This document shows positions 63,546-64,000 of a DNA stretch of 64,000 nt, one piece after another. Origin of the DNA: Cladopsammia gracilis. Lineage: Eukaryota > Cnidaria > Anthozoa > Scleractinia > Dendrophylliidae. Under the pieces are notes generated by a model. The model was not told the origin of the DNA. It was given only the letters and a program-made list of their open reading frames with translations, and did no database searches. The translations under genes were made by a program, and so were the position numbers. The stretch lies in assembly GCA_022457155.1 (NCBI GenBank), contig JAJGOT010001015.1, positions 40,113 through 104,112 of the forward strand. The letters are read 5' to 3'. How positions within the stretch are numbered: the first letter of the stretch is position 1; every line of letters begins with the position of its first letter.

Positions 63546-64000
63546 TAAGAAAGGTGGCGTTGTGGCACCTAGAAAAATGGTTATAGACAATATTGAATGT
63601 TTACAAAATAAAGTGGACCTTGTCGACGTTTGGAGAGTTAAAAATCCACAATCTAGAAGTTACACTTGGAGCCAAAAATCTCCACCGATTTTCTGTCGTT
63701 TAGATTACTGGCTTGATATCAAACAACTTACAGGATTTTGTAAATACAACAGGAAGCGAGAATTTATCAGACAAAAGGTGTATCGGGGATTGGATTAAGT
63801 ATAATATTCGGAACCATGCTATTTTGTTCTCGAAAAAGAAAGCCAAAGAACTATCTGCAATGGAAAAAAACTTACAAGTATACGAGGAAGCAACTAAAAA
63901 ATTGAACAGGACCCTTCCGACTCTAACCTAAATACTCTAAATGAAGCAAAAGAAACTCTAGAAAGTTATTAGAGGAAAAAACAAGGGTGTAATTATTCGC
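63546..64000 (+). mobile_element. L1/Tx1-like retrotransposon fragment, copy 3 (runs off right edge)
   Basis: Endonuclease end and linker as in copy 2, including the same single-base loss after ATKKL that copy 1 lacks. It continues past the window. Confidence 0.82.

Larger units (their letters stand above)
50470..64000. repeat. Composite repeat unit, copy 3 (cut by window end)
   Basis: The longest copy: it has both the full RTE reverse transcriptase (as copy 1) and the L1-like insertion (as copy 2), and the largest satA array. It starts at the same base as the other two copies, here directly after reverse-oriented satB. Confidence 0.85.

Overview
The window looks like metazoan nuclear DNA, most plausibly from a marine invertebrate such as a cnidarian. 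That taxon is an inference from family resemblance, not a demonstrated identity. It holds an intronless viral-type gene block, two families of non-LTR retrotransposons (RTE-like and L1/Tx1-like), long satellite arrays, a small inverted-repeat transposon and A/T microsatellites. No bacterial operon, rRNA or tRNA was recognised.

Region 1 (1-10,588) is a compact Polinton/adintovirus-like element, cut by the left window edge. On the minus strand it has a capsid-like protein (partial), a 388-residue helical protein, a candidate ssDNA-binding protein and a helix-turn-helix protein. On the plus strand it has an A32-type packaging ATPase, two phage-tail-fibre-like proteins, a small acidic protein and a protein-primed family B DNA polymerase broken by one frame change. 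Packaging, capsid/fibre and replication genes sit together. Divergent pairs share 26-36 bp spacers, convergent ends overlap or meet at a hairpin, and all nine starts follow a TAAA run directly. Integrase, protease and a full major capsid gene are not seen, and may lie left of the window. Region 10,589-10,824 is a non-coding right flank with a hairpin and short iterated motifs.

Region 2 (10,825-64,000) is dominated by three copies of a composite unit starting at 10,825, 35,110 and 50,470 (the third is cut by the window end). Each runs: A/T-rich sequence; two monomers of a 136-bp satellite (satA); about 1.35 kb of non-coding sequence; degenerate lysine-rich coding blocks; a long satA array; a minus-strand RTE fragment; more satA; a plus-strand L1/Tx1-like fragment. 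Copies 2 and 3 share an extra L1-like insertion that copy 1 lacks, and copy 2 has lost about 3.8 kb relative to copy 3.

Between the units lie arrays of a second satellite (satB, about 460 bp): forward at 19,649-34,669, reverse-complemented at 47,096-50,465. The forward array contains a 2.33-kb higher-order repeat that carries a 156-bp MITE-like element. Everything right of 10.6 kb appears to be non-genic or decayed, apart from the retroelement and lysine-rich remnants.
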